Below the pieces are notes generated by a model, which saw only the letters and a list, made by a program, of their open reading frames with translations, made no database searches and was not told the DNA's origin. Shown here one piece after another: positions 7,903 through 14,773 of a DNA stretch of 34,514 nucleotides (its first letter is position 1; every line of letters begins with the position of its first letter). The DNA is from Oscillospiraceae bacterium (lineage in GTDB: Bacteria; Bacillota; Clostridia; Oscillospirales; Oscillospiraceae): NCBI GenBank assembly GCA_916988195.3, contig CAKASQ030000025.1:1-34514 (forward strand), given 5' to 3'. The position numbers and the translations under genes are program-made.

Positions 7903-8667
7903 CTACTGCAAGCCCAGAAAATAGACGATCAGCGCCGCGATCACAAACACTGTCCAACTGATGTAGCGCTTCATCATCTCCCACTCCGACGGCTCCGCAG
8001 CTTCGGCGTTTTGAATCTGGAAAGATAGATCCCAACGGAACAGTTCGTCCGCGTACAAGATGGAAACTGCCGTCAAAAAGCTTATAAACACAGCGCTGAG
8101 CCACGCGAGCCATGTTCCCTTGTGCGTCAGCTCCGGGTCAAATACCAGCCGAAGGATATCGGATGCAGACGGCTTCGCCGGGTCGATGATATTCCCATCG
8201 GAATCCTTCTTCACACCGTTTTCGACGACATAGGTCTGCATACCGAGATCCATGCTTCCGTCCGCATTGCGCAGCCAGAAAGAACCGTCGGATTGCCAGA
8301 AGCCACCGCGAAACAGAAGCTCCTCCCCGTCCCGGATCTCTACGCCCGTCATGCCCTCGCGTCCGAACTCATCCTCCGGCCGCGCCGTCGGGTCTTCTTT
8401 GACCGTATAGGGACCATAGGTCTGCCCATCACAGCGGAAGCTCACGGTTTTATCTGCCGATACGGTAAACTCCGCTTGCTTTCCCCGGAGTTTGCCGGAA
8501 TAGACCGTAACACCGTTTTCCTCAGCGGGAACAAAAATCGCGTTCTGATACAAAACGCCCACGCGCGCGATCGTCATATGGTAGACCACTGCGAACACCA
8601 GCGCCATCGCGAGCATAAAGATTAAAATGCTTTTCTGATACCAGTTCAGGCGTTTGATGCGTTCCAT
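7903..8667 (-). CDS. Membrane protein of unknown function, three predicted helices
   Basis: I do not recognise a family. The protein has 254 residues from the ATG at 8667, chosen because AGGAG lies 8 bp upstream; an in-frame ATG at 8697 lacks such a site. There is one hydrophobic helix near the N-terminus (about 10-31). A hydrophilic domain with several beta-like repeats follows (SGKLRGKQAEFTVSADKTVS, TVKEDPTARPEDEFG). Two helices lie near the C-terminus (about 185-206 and 235-253). The soluble part probably faces outside. The gene lies 54 bp downstream of the C_GCAxxG_C_C gene and is probably cotranscribed with it. Confidence 0.75.
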   Translation of the reverse strand: MERIKRLNWYQKSILIFMLAMALVFAVVYHMTIARVGVLYQNAIFVPAEENGVTVYSGKLRGKQAEFTVSADKTVSFRCDGQTYGPYTVKEDPTARPEDEFGREGMTGVEIRDGEELLFRGGFWQSDGSFWLRNADGSMDLGMQTYVVENGVKKDSDGNIIDPAKPSASDILRLVFDPELTHKGTWLAWLSAVFISFLTAVSILYADELFRWDLSFQIQNAEAAEPSEWEMMKRYISWTVFVIAALIVYFLGLQ

Positions 8668-8721
8668 TCGTTCATCTCCTGTCAAAATCCGATTCATTTA
8701 CCGCACCGTTCGCACGCCAGA

Positions 8722-9183
8722 TCATTGGCCATCTTCCGGATGCTCCGCCACATAGCGTTCAAAAATTTCTCCAGCCGTCTGACAAAGCTTTGCGCATGGG
8801 CGCTTGGCATAATATGCGGCCGTGCGGTCCTCCGGCGGCTTGGGCTGACAGTTTTCATCCAGCCCCAGAAGCTCCCGGCAGATGATTGAGCCGTTCTCGC
8901 GCTTGAATTCGTCTGCCAGCGCGCGAATGACCTCATACTGCGCCGCTTTGCCCGCCTTGTCCTTGGGGTCTGTATAGCCCTGGTGCAGTCCCAGCGCCAT
9001 CAGCATCCCGCTGACCGCGCCGCAGACCTGCCGCATGCCGCCCATGCCGCCGCCAAAAGACGAGGCGAGGCGTGCCCTTGTCTCGGTGTCGAGGCCCATA
9101 TCCTCCGTGCAGGCCAGAAATACCGCCTGCGCGCAGCTGTAGCCACTCTGAAAATTTTCCTTTGCCCGTGCGCCGTAATCCAT
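8722..9183 (-). CDS. C_GCAxxG_C_C family protein
   Basis: This small cysteine-rich family is widespread in anaerobes and is thought to bind a metal or cofactor; its biochemical role is unknown. The 153-residue protein shows the name-giving pattern: SCAQAVFLACTED near residue 17, then SFGGGMGGMRQVCGAVSG (about 42-59), and further cysteines in IICRELLG and CAKLCQTAG. GAAGGAG lies 8 bp upstream of the ATG. It is the middle gene of a three-gene minus-strand group, with 64 bp separating it from the lipoprotein gene upstream. Confidence 0.88.
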   Translation of the reverse strand: MDYGARAKENFQSGYSCAQAVFLACTEDMGLDTETRARLASSFGGGMGGMRQVCGAVSGMLMALGLHQGYTDPKDKAGKAAQYEVIRALADEFKRENGSIICRELLGLDENCQPKPPEDRTAAYYAKRPCAKLCQTAGEIFERYVAEHPEDGQ

Positions 9184-9247
9184 AACAGTCGCTCCTTCTC
9201 TAAAAATTCAAGTGTTGGGGTAGCTGCGCAATCATCCGAACCGGACT

Positions 9248-9694
9248 TTATGCCGACTTCGCAGCTTCTTTCAAGGTTATGACCACGCCGAGCACGCCTT
9301 CCGCGTATGAAACGCTCAAATAGGCATCCTCGCCCTCAAGCATTGTTCCCACCGATACCTCATTCGCGCTGGCATGCAGCTCCGCGTAGCCGCTGTCTTT
9401 CAGTTCCTTTACATATTGCTCGGATTCCTTCGATGAAATATCCTTGATAAAAATCGCGTACCGGCCGGAAGCCGTATCATCCAGCGCATAATCTACCGCG
9501 CCCGCTTGCGGCGGAATGATTTTCTCGGTAAACGCGTTCTCCGGCCACTGCGTCAAATACTCCGGTTCCACGTGCTCCAGATTCCATGCGCGAAGCTCTG
9601 CGGTCTCCGTTTTCCCTGCCGAGCAGCCGGTAAAAAGGGCGCAAACAAGCAGCATGGCAAAAAATAGCGATAGGCCTCTTTCTCTGTTACGCAT
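9248..9694 (-). CDS. Small lipoprotein of unknown function
   Basis: The 148-residue protein has a lipoprotein signal ending in FTGC, with Cys24 as the lipidation site. The mature part is a small alpha/beta domain (YALDDTASGRYAIFIKDIS, YVKELKDSGYAELH, YLSVSYAEGVLGVVITL). It resembles short secreted proteins in which a predicted beta-sheet follows a Trp/Pro-rich start; no named family is assigned. The AGGAGGG ribosome-binding site directly abuts the TA end of the MITE-like element at 9711. Any promoter for this gene must therefore lie in or beyond that element. Confidence 0.75.
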   Translation of the reverse strand: MRNRERGLSLFFAMLLVCALFTGCSAGKTETAELRAWNLEHVEPEYLTQWPENAFTEKIIPPQAGAVDYALDDTASGRYAIFIKDISSKESEQYVKELKDSGYAELHASANEVSVGTMLEGEDAYLSVSYAEGVLGVVITLKEAAKSA

Positions 9695-9710
9695 TTTGCT
9701 GCCCTCCTAG

Positions 9711-9870
9711 GGTGTATCTGAAAACTCATGATGTGACCGGCAGCGAGGGATTTTTACGTTGCGCAAGACATTTTTTCGCAGGAATACTGACGTATTTTAA
9801 GGAAAAATGACGCGGCGCACCGCAAAAAGACCCGCTGTCCGGGTGCGTTGGGAGTTGGAAGAATACACCC
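9711..9870. mobile_element. MITE-like element with TA target duplication
   Basis: A 160-bp non-coding block ends in perfect 8-bp inverted repeats, GGGTGTAT (9711-9718) and ATACACCC (9863-9870), flanked on both sides by TA (9709-9710 and 9871-9872). The similarity continues inward as a weaker AACTC match. Short terminal repeats, TA duplication and lack of a coding frame fit a non-autonomous element mobilised by an IS630/Tc1-mariner-type transposase. That family link is inferred from the TA duplication alone. Confidence 0.6.
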
Positions 9871-9905
9871 TAATTCTTTTCTCAGTATACCATAACTCCC
9901 CCGTC

Positions 9906-9934
9906 TGTTCAAGCGGCCGCTCATGTGCTAGAAT
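9906..9934 (+). promoter_or_regulatory. Probable promoter of the SPASM radical SAM gene
   Basis: TGTTCA (9906-9911), a 17-bp spacer and TAGAAT (9929-9934) lie 30 bp upstream of the gene's start. The -10 is good; the -35 is moderate. Confidence 0.45.
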
Positions 9935-9963
9935 ATAAGAACTGCCACAGGAAGGAGCCCGCC

Positions 9964-10812
9964 ATGCGCTTTTCCAGATGCTATCTTGAAATCACGAACC
10001 GCTGCAACCTCTCGTGCAGCTTCTGCCCGAAGACAAAGCGCCCCGCGCGCACGCTGAGCCCAGCGGAATTTCGCCTGCTCGCAGAAAAAATCCGGCCCTA
10101 TACGGACTACTTATACCTGCATGTGCTGGGCGAGCCCCTGATGCACCCGCAGTTAGAGGGATTGCTGGACATTTGCCGGGAGCTCTCGTTTCGCGTGGTG
10201 ATCACAACGAACGGAACGCTTCTCCCTGCGCAGGAAACTATGCTTCTTTCCTCGCCAGCGCTCTATAAGATCAACGTGAGCCTCCACTCGTTTGAAGCAA
10301 ATGCTCCAGGTGACTTCGGGGCCTATCTTTCCGGCTGCTTTTCGTTTGCAAAAAAGTCTGGCGAAGCGGGAAAGCTCGTGGATCTTCGGCTCTGGAACCT
10401 GGACGGCGAGACGACGCGGGGGCAAAACGCGCAGAACGATTCGATTTTAGAAGCCCTCGAGGCCGTTTTCCCCCAGCCGTGGGTCAGAAATACATGGGGC
10501 TTTCGGCTCCGGGACCGCGTATTTGTCCACTACGCCGAAAAATTTGACTGGCCGGATCTATCGCTCGAAGAGCAGTCTGCCTGCGGCACGTGCCGTGCCC
10601 TTCGCGATCAGATTGCCGTGTTATCCGACGGAACGGTCGTCCCGTGCTGCCTCGACCATGAAGGCGATATCCCGCTTGGAAATCTCTTTTCGCAGAATTT
10701 GCCGGAAATACTGGACGATACGCCGGCAAAATTGCTTCTTTCCGGATTTTTCGCGCAGAAGCTATCGCACCCACTCTGCCGCCGCTGCGGCTATGCCAAG
10801 CGGTTTCGTTAG
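9964..10812 (+). CDS. Radical SAM/SPASM domain protein
   Basis: The protein has 282 residues from the ATG at 9964, chosen for GGAAGGAG upstream. An in-frame ATG at 9925 overlaps the promoter -10 region. It begins with the SAM-cluster motif CNLSCSFC (CxxxCxxC, about residues 15-22), followed by radical SAM barrel elements (LHVLGEPLMHPQL, VVITTNGTLL). The C-terminal part has a SPASM-like cysteine set: CGTCRA, TVVPCCLDHEGDIPLGN and CRRCGYAKRF. Auxiliary clusters of this type occur in peptide- or protein-modifying enzymes, but no precursor peptide gene was found beside it. The substrate is unknown. Confidence 0.88.
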   Translation: MRFSRCYLEITNRCNLSCSFCPKTKRPARTLSPAEFRLLAEKIRPYTDYLYLHVLGEPLMHPQLEGLLDICRELSFRVVITTNGTLLPAQETMLLSSPALYKINVSLHSFEANAPGDFGAYLSGCFSFAKKSGEAGKLVDLRLWNLDGETTRGQNAQNDSILEALEAVFPQPWVRNTWGFRLRDRVFVHYAEKFDWPDLSLEEQSACGTCRALRDQIAVLSDGTVVPCCLDHEGDIPLGNLFSQNLPEILDDTPAKLLLSGFFAQKLSHPLCRRCGYAKRFR

Positions 10813-10904
10813 ACATTTTCTAAATTTGAACGGTTTTTAAGAATTCTTCATGGTTCGTTTACAGTCTGTTCACCAACAAAAGCCCGAAAAAAAGTATCCT
10901 ATAG

Positions 10905-11048
10905 TCACAGGGAAGCTGGTGAGCGGGAAATCCCGCAAACAGGCAACAGCTGATCTGTTTCTTCATAAATGCTTTCACCAAATCTCCTCTCTTTCACAAA
11001 AAACATGCGGACGCTCAGACGGGCGTCCGCATGTTTTTGCTTTTTTTC
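10905..11048 (+). ncRNA. Candidate structured small RNA with three-way junction
   Basis: GGTGA (10918-10922) pairs with TCACC (10975-10979) and encloses two hairpins. The first is GCGGGA-AA-TCCCGC (10923-10936). The second is AAACAG/CTGTTT with a 12-nt loop (10937-10960). A pyrimidine-rich single strand (TCTCCTCTCTTTC) and an intrinsic terminator follow. The layout fits a free-standing small RNA or a leader. No clear sigma-A promoter was found (weak TATAGT at 10900), and no known riboswitch consensus matched. The ends are approximate. Confidence 0.35.
11003..11048 (+). terminator. Intrinsic terminator before the SASP gene
   Basis: A 12-bp perfect stem, ACATGCGGACGC (11003-11014) with GCGTCCGCATGT (11023-11034), is followed by TTTTGCTTTTTTT. 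It ends transcription coming from the radical SAM gene and/or the candidate small RNA. The SASP gene therefore needs its own promoter. Confidence 0.88.
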
Positions 11049-11194
11049 GCAAAACTGTTTCAATTTCACTTGCAAAACTTCGTCTTCCAACCGAGGCTGA
11101 CTTTGGCAGACATAAGCTTTTGCGTTCCGGTCAAACTACGATTGAGGAAATCACCAAATGATTTTCCACAATTGAAAGAAGGAGAACATTCAAA

Positions 11195-11395
11195 ATGACG
11201 AACCGTAACAGCAACAACATCAACATCCCCGAGGCTCGCGAGGCTATGGACAAGTTCAAGATGGAAGCAGCGTCTGAGGTTGGCGTCAACCTGAAGAACG
11301 GCTACAATGGCGACCTCACCTCCCGTGAAGCCGGCTCCGTCGGCGGCCAGATGGTCAAGAAAATGATCGAGGCTTACGAGCGCTCCATGAAGTAA
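11195..11395 (+). CDS. Alpha/beta-type small acid-soluble spore protein
   Basis: These proteins coat and protect DNA in the dormant spore and are degraded at germination by the GPR protease. The 66-residue protein shows the family hallmarks. The region FKMEAASEVGVNL (about 22-34) includes the GPR cleavage neighbourhood, and LTSREAGSVGGQMVKKMI is the DNA-binding C-terminal part. AGAAGGAG precedes the ATG. It is a single gene between two terminators and is expected to be transcribed in the forespore by sigma-G; I could not identify a convincing sigma-G promoter by eye. It is direct evidence that the organism is a spore-former. Confidence 0.95.
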   Translation: MTNRNSNNINIPEAREAMDKFKMEAASEVGVNLKNGYNGDLTSREAGSVGGQMVKKMIEAYERSMK

Positions 11396-11423
11396 GGCAT
11401 CTTCCGAACCTTTTCAGAACGTG

Positions 11424-11456
11424 CCAAAAGGCCCGACAAATGTCGGGCCTTTTCCC
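11424..11456 (+). terminator. Intrinsic terminator of the SASP gene
   Basis: AAAAGGCCCGACA pairs with TGTCGGGCCTTTT around a short AA loop, about 35 bp after the stop codon. The stem carries its own A and T runs. Confidence 0.88.
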
Positions 11457-11577
11457 CATCTCGGCGAAAGTGTTCACAATTCTTTTGATTCTCGTTCATA
11501 GTTCCGACATGATTGAGGCGTATCCTAAGACTCAGGAAATCCAGTTTTCCTCTTTCTTTTCTCTTTTTCTTTTTCAA

Positions 11578-11618
11578 ACCACAAAGCCCCACAGCAGAAA
11601 TGCTGCGGGGCTTTGTGC
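11578..11618 (-). terminator. Intrinsic terminator of the rplU-obgE operon
   Basis: ACAAAGCCCC.CAGCA pairs with TGCTG.GGGGCTTTGT immediately after the obgE stop on the minus strand. It is followed in that direction by TTTGAAAAAG-type sequence, so the T-run is short but the stem is long. Confidence 0.75.
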
Positions 11619-11619
11619 G

Positions 11620-12894
11620 TCATTTCGTGTATTCAAATTCAAAATCGAAGATGCTCACCGTATCGCCGTCCTGAATGCCCATCTCCTCGAGGCGCTCGAA
11701 GAGGCCGGACTTTCGCAGCTGGCGGTCAAAGTACATGCGCGACTCGTAGTCGTCAAAGTTGATATCGTTCATCAGCTTCATGATCCACGGCCCGGAGACG
11801 ACCCACAGATCGTCGTACTGCTGAATCTGGAGCTCCTTCGCGTCGCCCGCCTCGGCAAGCGGCTTGACGTATTCCGGCTCGTAGACCGTCACAGGCGGAA
11901 GATTCGCGAGCTTACCCGCGATCGTGCGCATGAGCTCCTTCGTGCCCTTCGTCGTAGCAGCGGAGATCACGTAGAACTCATACCCCTGCGCCTCGACGTG
12001 CGCCTTGAGCCGCTCGAGGTTATCGCTCTCCGGCGGAAGAAGGTCCGCCTTGTTGGCAGCGACGATCATGGGTCTGGCCGCAAGATCGGGAGAATACTGC
12101 CGGAGCTCTTCGTTGATCTTTTCAAAATCGTCGACCGGGTCGCGGTCCTCGCTTCCCGATACGTCCACAATGTGGACAAGCAGCCGGCACCGGTCAATGT
12201 GGCGCAAAAAGTCATGCCCCAGACCCACACCGTCTGCCGCGCCTTCAATGATGCCCGGAATGTCCGCCATCACGAACGACACGCCGTCGGCAACGTAGAT
12301 GACGCCCAAATTCGGATAGAGCGTCGTAAAATGGTAGTTCGCAATTTTCGGGTGCGCATTGGATGTGACAGAAAGAAGCGTCGACTTGCCGACGTTCGGG
12401 AAGCCGACCAGACCCACATCCGCGAGCAGCTTGAGCTCCAAAATGACCTCGTGCTCCTCTCCTGGAAGACCGGCCTTTGCAAAACGCGGCACCTGCCGGG
12501 TCGGCGTTGCGAAATGCTGGTTGCCCCAGCCGCCGCGGCCGCCCTTGCAGAGGATGTAGTCCTCCGAATCGGACATGTCCTTGATGACCTCGTTCGTCTC
12601 GCTGTCGCGCACGACCGTACCGCGCGGGACCTTGATGATCAGGTCTTCTCCGCGCTTGCCCTTGCAGCGGCCGCCCTGTCCGTCCATACCGTTTGGCGCA
12701 ACATACTTGCGCTTATAGCGGAAGTCCATGAGGGTAGACAGATTGTCGTCGACCCGCAAAACGATCGAACCGCCGTTGCCGCCATCGCCGCCGTCCGGGC
12801 CTCCCGCCGCCACATATTTTTCCCGATGGAAAGCAATCGCGCCATTACCGCCCGCGCCCGCCTTCACATAAATTTTCGTTTTATCAATAAACAT
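11620..12894 (-). CDS. obgE: GTPase ObgE/CgtA
   Basis: Obg is an essential GTPase involved in late 50S assembly, the stringent response and, in Bacillus, sporulation onset. The protein has 424 residues. The glycine-rich Obg fold occupies about 1-157 (GGPDGGDGGNGGS, KGGRGGWGN). The G domain follows with G1 GFPNVGKST (about 165-173), G3 DIPGIIEGA, G4 NKAD and G5 SAA. The C-terminal OCT domain, about 345-424, ends DGDTVSIFDFEFEY and is a feature of Gram-positive Obg. AAGGAGG lies 8 bp before the ATG. It is the last gene of the L21-Prp-L27-Obg operon, separated from rpmA by a hairpin-rich 259-bp gap. Confidence 0.97.
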   Translation of the reverse strand: MFIDKTKIYVKAGAGGNGAIAFHREKYVAAGGPDGGDGGNGGSIVLRVDDNLSTLMDFRYKRKYVAPNGMDGQGGRCKGKRGEDLIIKVPRGTVVRDSETNEVIKDMSDSEDYILCKGGRGGWGNQHFATPTRQVPRFAKAGLPGEEHEVILELKLLADVGLVGFPNVGKSTLLSVTSNAHPKIANYHFTTLYPNLGVIYVADGVSFVMADIPGIIEGAADGVGLGHDFLRHIDRCRLLVHIVDVSGSEDRDPVDDFEKINEELRQYSPDLAARPMIVAANKADLLPPESDNLERLKAHVEAQGYEFYVISAATTKGTKELMRTIAGKLANLPPVTVYEPEYVKPLAEAGDAKELQIQQYDDLWVVSGPWIMKLMNDINFDDYESRMYFDRQLRKSGLFERLEEMGIQDGDTVSIFDFEFEYTK

Positions 12895-12934
12895 TAGGGT
12901 TCCTCCTTATCGCAGGGAGTTCGGCCTCGCAGAG

Positions 12935-13141
12935 TTTCGCCATCCGCAGATGGCGAAATAAAATGAAAATCCATTGTATCCGGCGGCTCTGCCGACCGGA
13001 ACAATTCCTCTCACCGTGCAAGTGTGAGCTTTTTGCGCAACGCGCAAAAAGCTTGCGCGCAGTCACGGTGCAATCCTTTTCAAGAAGGCGTCCCGCGCCT
13101 TCTTGAAAATAAATCCCCGAACGCTGGAAGCGCGTTCGGGG
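12935..13141. repeat. String of perfect hairpins between rpmA and obgE
   Basis: Four perfect stems occur in about 210 bp. They are 12935-12944/12949-12958 (10 bp, CGCA loop), 13027-13038/13042-13053 (12 bp), 13077-13090/13096-13109 (14 bp) and 13115-13124/13132-13141 (10 bp). The second is enclosed by a further CACCGTG/CACGGTG pair (13012-13018 and 13064-13070). The last one probably acts as the rpmA terminator or attenuator. The others are unexplained; they may be an inserted palindromic repeat, mRNA processing sites or stability elements. Confidence 0.75.
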
Positions 13142-13142
13142 G
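13112..13142 (-). terminator. Terminator or attenuator after rpmA
   Basis: On the minus strand CCCCGAACGC...GCGTTCGGGG is followed by ATTTATTTT, 12 bp after the rpmA stop. If it works, obgE transcription would be reduced relative to the ribosomal protein genes, or would need an internal start. Confidence 0.6.
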
Positions 13143-13153
13143 TTGGCTGCAAA

Positions 13154-13435
13154 TTACTGTTCAGCGTACACGGAGCACATCTTGCGATCCTTACCCATGC
13201 GCTCGAACTTGACTTTGCCATCGATCAGAGCGAACAGCGTATCGTCCTTGCCGATACCGACGTTGTTGCCCGGATGGATGTGCGTGCCTCTCTGGCGAAC
13301 AAGGATGTTGCCAGCCAGAACAAACTGACCGTCTGCGCGCTTAGCGCCGAGGCGCTTGGACTCGGAATCACGACCGTTCTTGGTCGAGCCGCCGCCTTTC
13401 TTGTGCGCGAAGAACTGGAAACCAATGTTAAGCAT
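13154..13435 (-). CDS. rpmA: 50S ribosomal protein L27 (with Prp-cleaved extension)
   Basis: L27 lies next to the peptidyl transferase centre, where its N-terminus contacts tRNA. The 93-residue protein has the conserved core [19 protein letters not shown] and [17 protein letters not shown]. It starts with MLNIGFQFF before AHKKGG. This nine-residue extension with the FF-A cleavage site is characteristic of Firmicutes L27, and Prp removes it before ribosome assembly. The prp gene overlaps it by 8 bp directly upstream. The first residues of the mature chain are AHKKGGG rather than the ASKKG seen in S. aureus. Confidence 0.97.
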   Translation of the reverse strand: MLNIGFQFFAHKKGGGSTKNGRDSESKRLGAKRADGQFVLAGNILVRQRGTHIHPGNNVGIGKDDTLFALIDGKVKFERMGKDRKMCSVYAEQ

Positions 13436-13763
13436 CTTTTGACACCTCCAAAACTTCGATATAATCAGGATACTCGTCCCGCAGAGAGCAAAGCGTGAGC
13501 ATCATGCCGGTCAGAACGGCCTGCACCGCCTCTTCGTTTTCGCATGTTGCGGGAAGCGTGAGGGAAATACGAGCTTCGTCTTCCTTCACTCTGGTCTTTG
13601 CGCGCTCGCCGAGCACATCGTTGATTGTGCACTCCGCGAGCTTCACGGCTGTGGAGACGCTGGCGCACACAATGTCGCTGCCTTCCTCCGCGTAGCCGCT
13701 GTGGCCGGAACAGCTGAATCCGGTGATTCGGCCGTCCTGATCGAAAAACTCGACTCTGGTCAT
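13428..13763 (-). CDS. prp: Ribosomal-processing cysteine protease Prp
   Basis: Prp (YsxB) cuts the N-terminal extension from L27 and is essential where that extension exists. The 111-residue protein carries the catalytic pair in [18 protein letters not shown]: His21 and Cys33, with the conserved 11-residue spacing between them. It lies between rplU (3 bp apart) and rpmA (8 bp overlap), the classical Firmicutes arrangement that keeps protease and substrate together. Confidence 0.96.
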   Translation of the reverse strand: MTRVEFFDQDGRITGFSCSGHSGYAEEGSDIVCASVSTAVKLAECTINDVLGERAKTRVKEDEARISLTLPATCENEEAVQAVLTGMMLTLCSLRDEYPDYIEVLEVSKDA

Positions 13764-13766
13764 AGC

Positions 13767-14084
13767 TTACAGAGCGATCTTTTCAATCTGAACCTTGGTA
13801 TAGGGCTGTCTGTGACCCTGGAGGGACTTGGAGTCCTTCTTGGGACGGTACTTGAAGACGCGAATCTTCTTGCCCTTGCCGTTCTTCAGAACCTTCGCCT
13901 CAACCTTGGCGCCGCTGACAACGGGGGTACCGAACTTGGAGTTCTCACCGTCGACAACTGCCAGAACCTGATCGAAAGTAACGGTTGTGTCAGCCTCCGC
14001 CGCGAGCTTTTCGATGTAGATCACATCGCCCTCTTTGACGTTGTACTGCTTACCGCCGGTAACGATAATAGCCTGCATAGTCAT
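13767..14084 (-). CDS. rplU: 50S ribosomal protein L21
   Basis: L21 binds 23S rRNA (domain I/II region) early in 50S assembly. The core [16 protein letters not shown] and the basic [20 protein letters not shown] are diagnostic. Three in-frame starts are possible: GTG 14090, ATG 14084 and ATG 14078. The AGGTAGG site is best spaced for 14084, giving MTMQAIIV. Homologues usually begin at the residue corresponding to 14078, so that start cannot be excluded. It is the first gene of the operon, behind a very strong promoter. Confidence 0.96.
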   Translation of the reverse strand: MTMQAIIVTGGKQYNVKEGDVIYIEKLAAEADTTVTFDQVLAVVDGENSKFGTPVVSGAKVEAKVLKNGKGKKIRVFKYRPKKDSKSLQGHRQPYTKVQIEKIAL

Positions 14085-14090
14085 TTGCAC

Positions 14091-14158
14091 CTACCTTTTT
14101 TGTAGACTCGCTCGGAAGGCGTGGGCATACGCCCATCTTTCTGCCTCTTTGATGCGGC
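14091..14158 (-). promoter_or_regulatory. Probable L21 leader (5' UTR of the rplU operon)
   Basis: Between the promoter and rplU lie about 70 nt containing a GGGCGTATGCCC hairpin (about 14125-14136) and other short stems. Firmicutes L21 operons commonly carry an autoregulatory L21 leader RNA in this position. The position and hairpin fit, but I cannot confirm the covariance consensus by eye. Confidence 0.4.
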
Positions 14159-14164
14159 CTAAAA

Positions 14165-14193
14165 ATTATAGCATCCGATTGCTGGCTTGTCAA
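14165..14193 (-). promoter_or_regulatory. Consensus sigma-A promoter of the rplU-prp-rpmA-obgE operon
   Basis: On the minus strand TTGACA (14193-14188), exactly 17 bp, then TATAAT (14170-14165): a perfect consensus, as expected for a ribosomal protein operon. Confidence 0.9.
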
Positions 14194-14250
14194 ACACTTT
14201 TTGCGTATTTCCAAAGATTTTTCCGTCTTTTCCTCGTTTTTTCCGCCGCT

Positions 14251-14682
14251 TCAGTCCAGATGGCGCACCGGCGCGCAGATCTCGCCGAGGCATTCGCCCG
14301 CTTCCATCGAAAGATCGTCCACGCGCGAGAGATCGGCAAGCGTCAGATAGCCCACAAGACCGCCCTGCCCCGTGACGGGAAGGCGTCTTACCTGCTCTTT
14401 GGCCATCACGCGCGCGGCCATGGTCACGTCCATCGTCTCCGGCACGCTCACAAGCCGCTTTGTCATCACGCTCCCCACGCGCACGCTCCCGGGCGCTTTG
14501 TCCCCCGCCAGACACCGGACGACCAAATCCCGGTCGGTCACCATCCCGGACAGGCTCCCGTCCAGCCGCCTTACGGGAAGGCTCCCGAGATTATAGCGCG
14601 CCATGAGCCTTGCCGCAACGTCTGCGCTCTCAAACTCGCCGACACAGATCACATTTTTCGTCATGCAGTCTTTGACCTTCAT
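14251..14682 (-). CDS. Two-CBS-domain protein
   Basis: The 143-residue protein consists of two CBS domains and little else. CBS1 spans about residues 1-60 (MTKNVICVGEFESADVAARL, SGMVTDRDLV). CBS2 spans about 70-130 (VMTKRLVSVPETMDVTMAAR, GQGGLVGYLTLADLSR). Such Bateman modules bind adenine nucleotides or related ligands and often act as stand-alone sensors. The partner is unknown. GGAGG lies 8 bp before the ATG. It lies downstream of the NfnAB genes on the same strand, but a terminator separates them. Confidence 0.9.
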   Translation of the reverse strand: MKVKDCMTKNVICVGEFESADVAARLMARYNLGSLPVRRLDGSLSGMVTDRDLVVRCLAGDKAPGSVRVGSVMTKRLVSVPETMDVTMAARVMAKEQVRRLPVTGQGGLVGYLTLADLSRVDDLSMEAGECLGEICAPVRHLD

Positions 14683-14702
14683 TGCACTTCCTCCATACGT
14701 AA

Positions 14703-14738
14703 AATGGCTCCGGCAGCAGTGCTGCCGGAGCCTTGCTT
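14703..14738 (-). terminator. Intrinsic terminator after nfnB
   Basis: GGCTCCGGCAG and CTGCCGGAGCC form an 11-bp stem around CAGTG. On the minus strand it is followed by ATTTTA. It lies about 35 bp beyond the nfnB stop and ends the nfnA-nfnB unit. Confidence 0.8.
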
Positions 14739-14773
14739 ATGGAAATTGTAACCTGTTTTTCGGGATGTAAACC

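Larger units (their letters stand above)
10813..11194. other. 382-bp non-coding region with structured RNA and terminator
   Basis: An open frame at 10850-11161 runs through the hairpins and terminator, lacks a ribosome-binding site and matches nothing I know, so it was not called. The region holds the candidate structured RNA at 10905-11048, then about 145 bp leading to the SASP gene. Confidence 0.6.

Noticed and set aside
10905-10960. Cobalamin or fluoride riboswitch
   Set aside because: The GGTGA and CCCGC segments recall the cobalamin box, but the order and spacing of conserved parts do not fit. The fluoride consensus also fails. No matching downstream gene is present.
10850-11161. Open frame of 103 codons upstream of the SASP gene
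   Set aside because: It passes through the structured RNA and its terminator, and has no ribosome-binding site or family match.
11620-12894. Operon break making obgE an independent unit
   Set aside because: The terminator-like hairpin after rpmA is plausible, but no good promoter was found in the gap before obgE, so partial readthrough is the simpler reading.
11440-12897. Long plus-strand open frame of 485 codons
   Set aside because: It is antisense to obgE, has no family features, and arises from GC-rich codon usage on the other strand.
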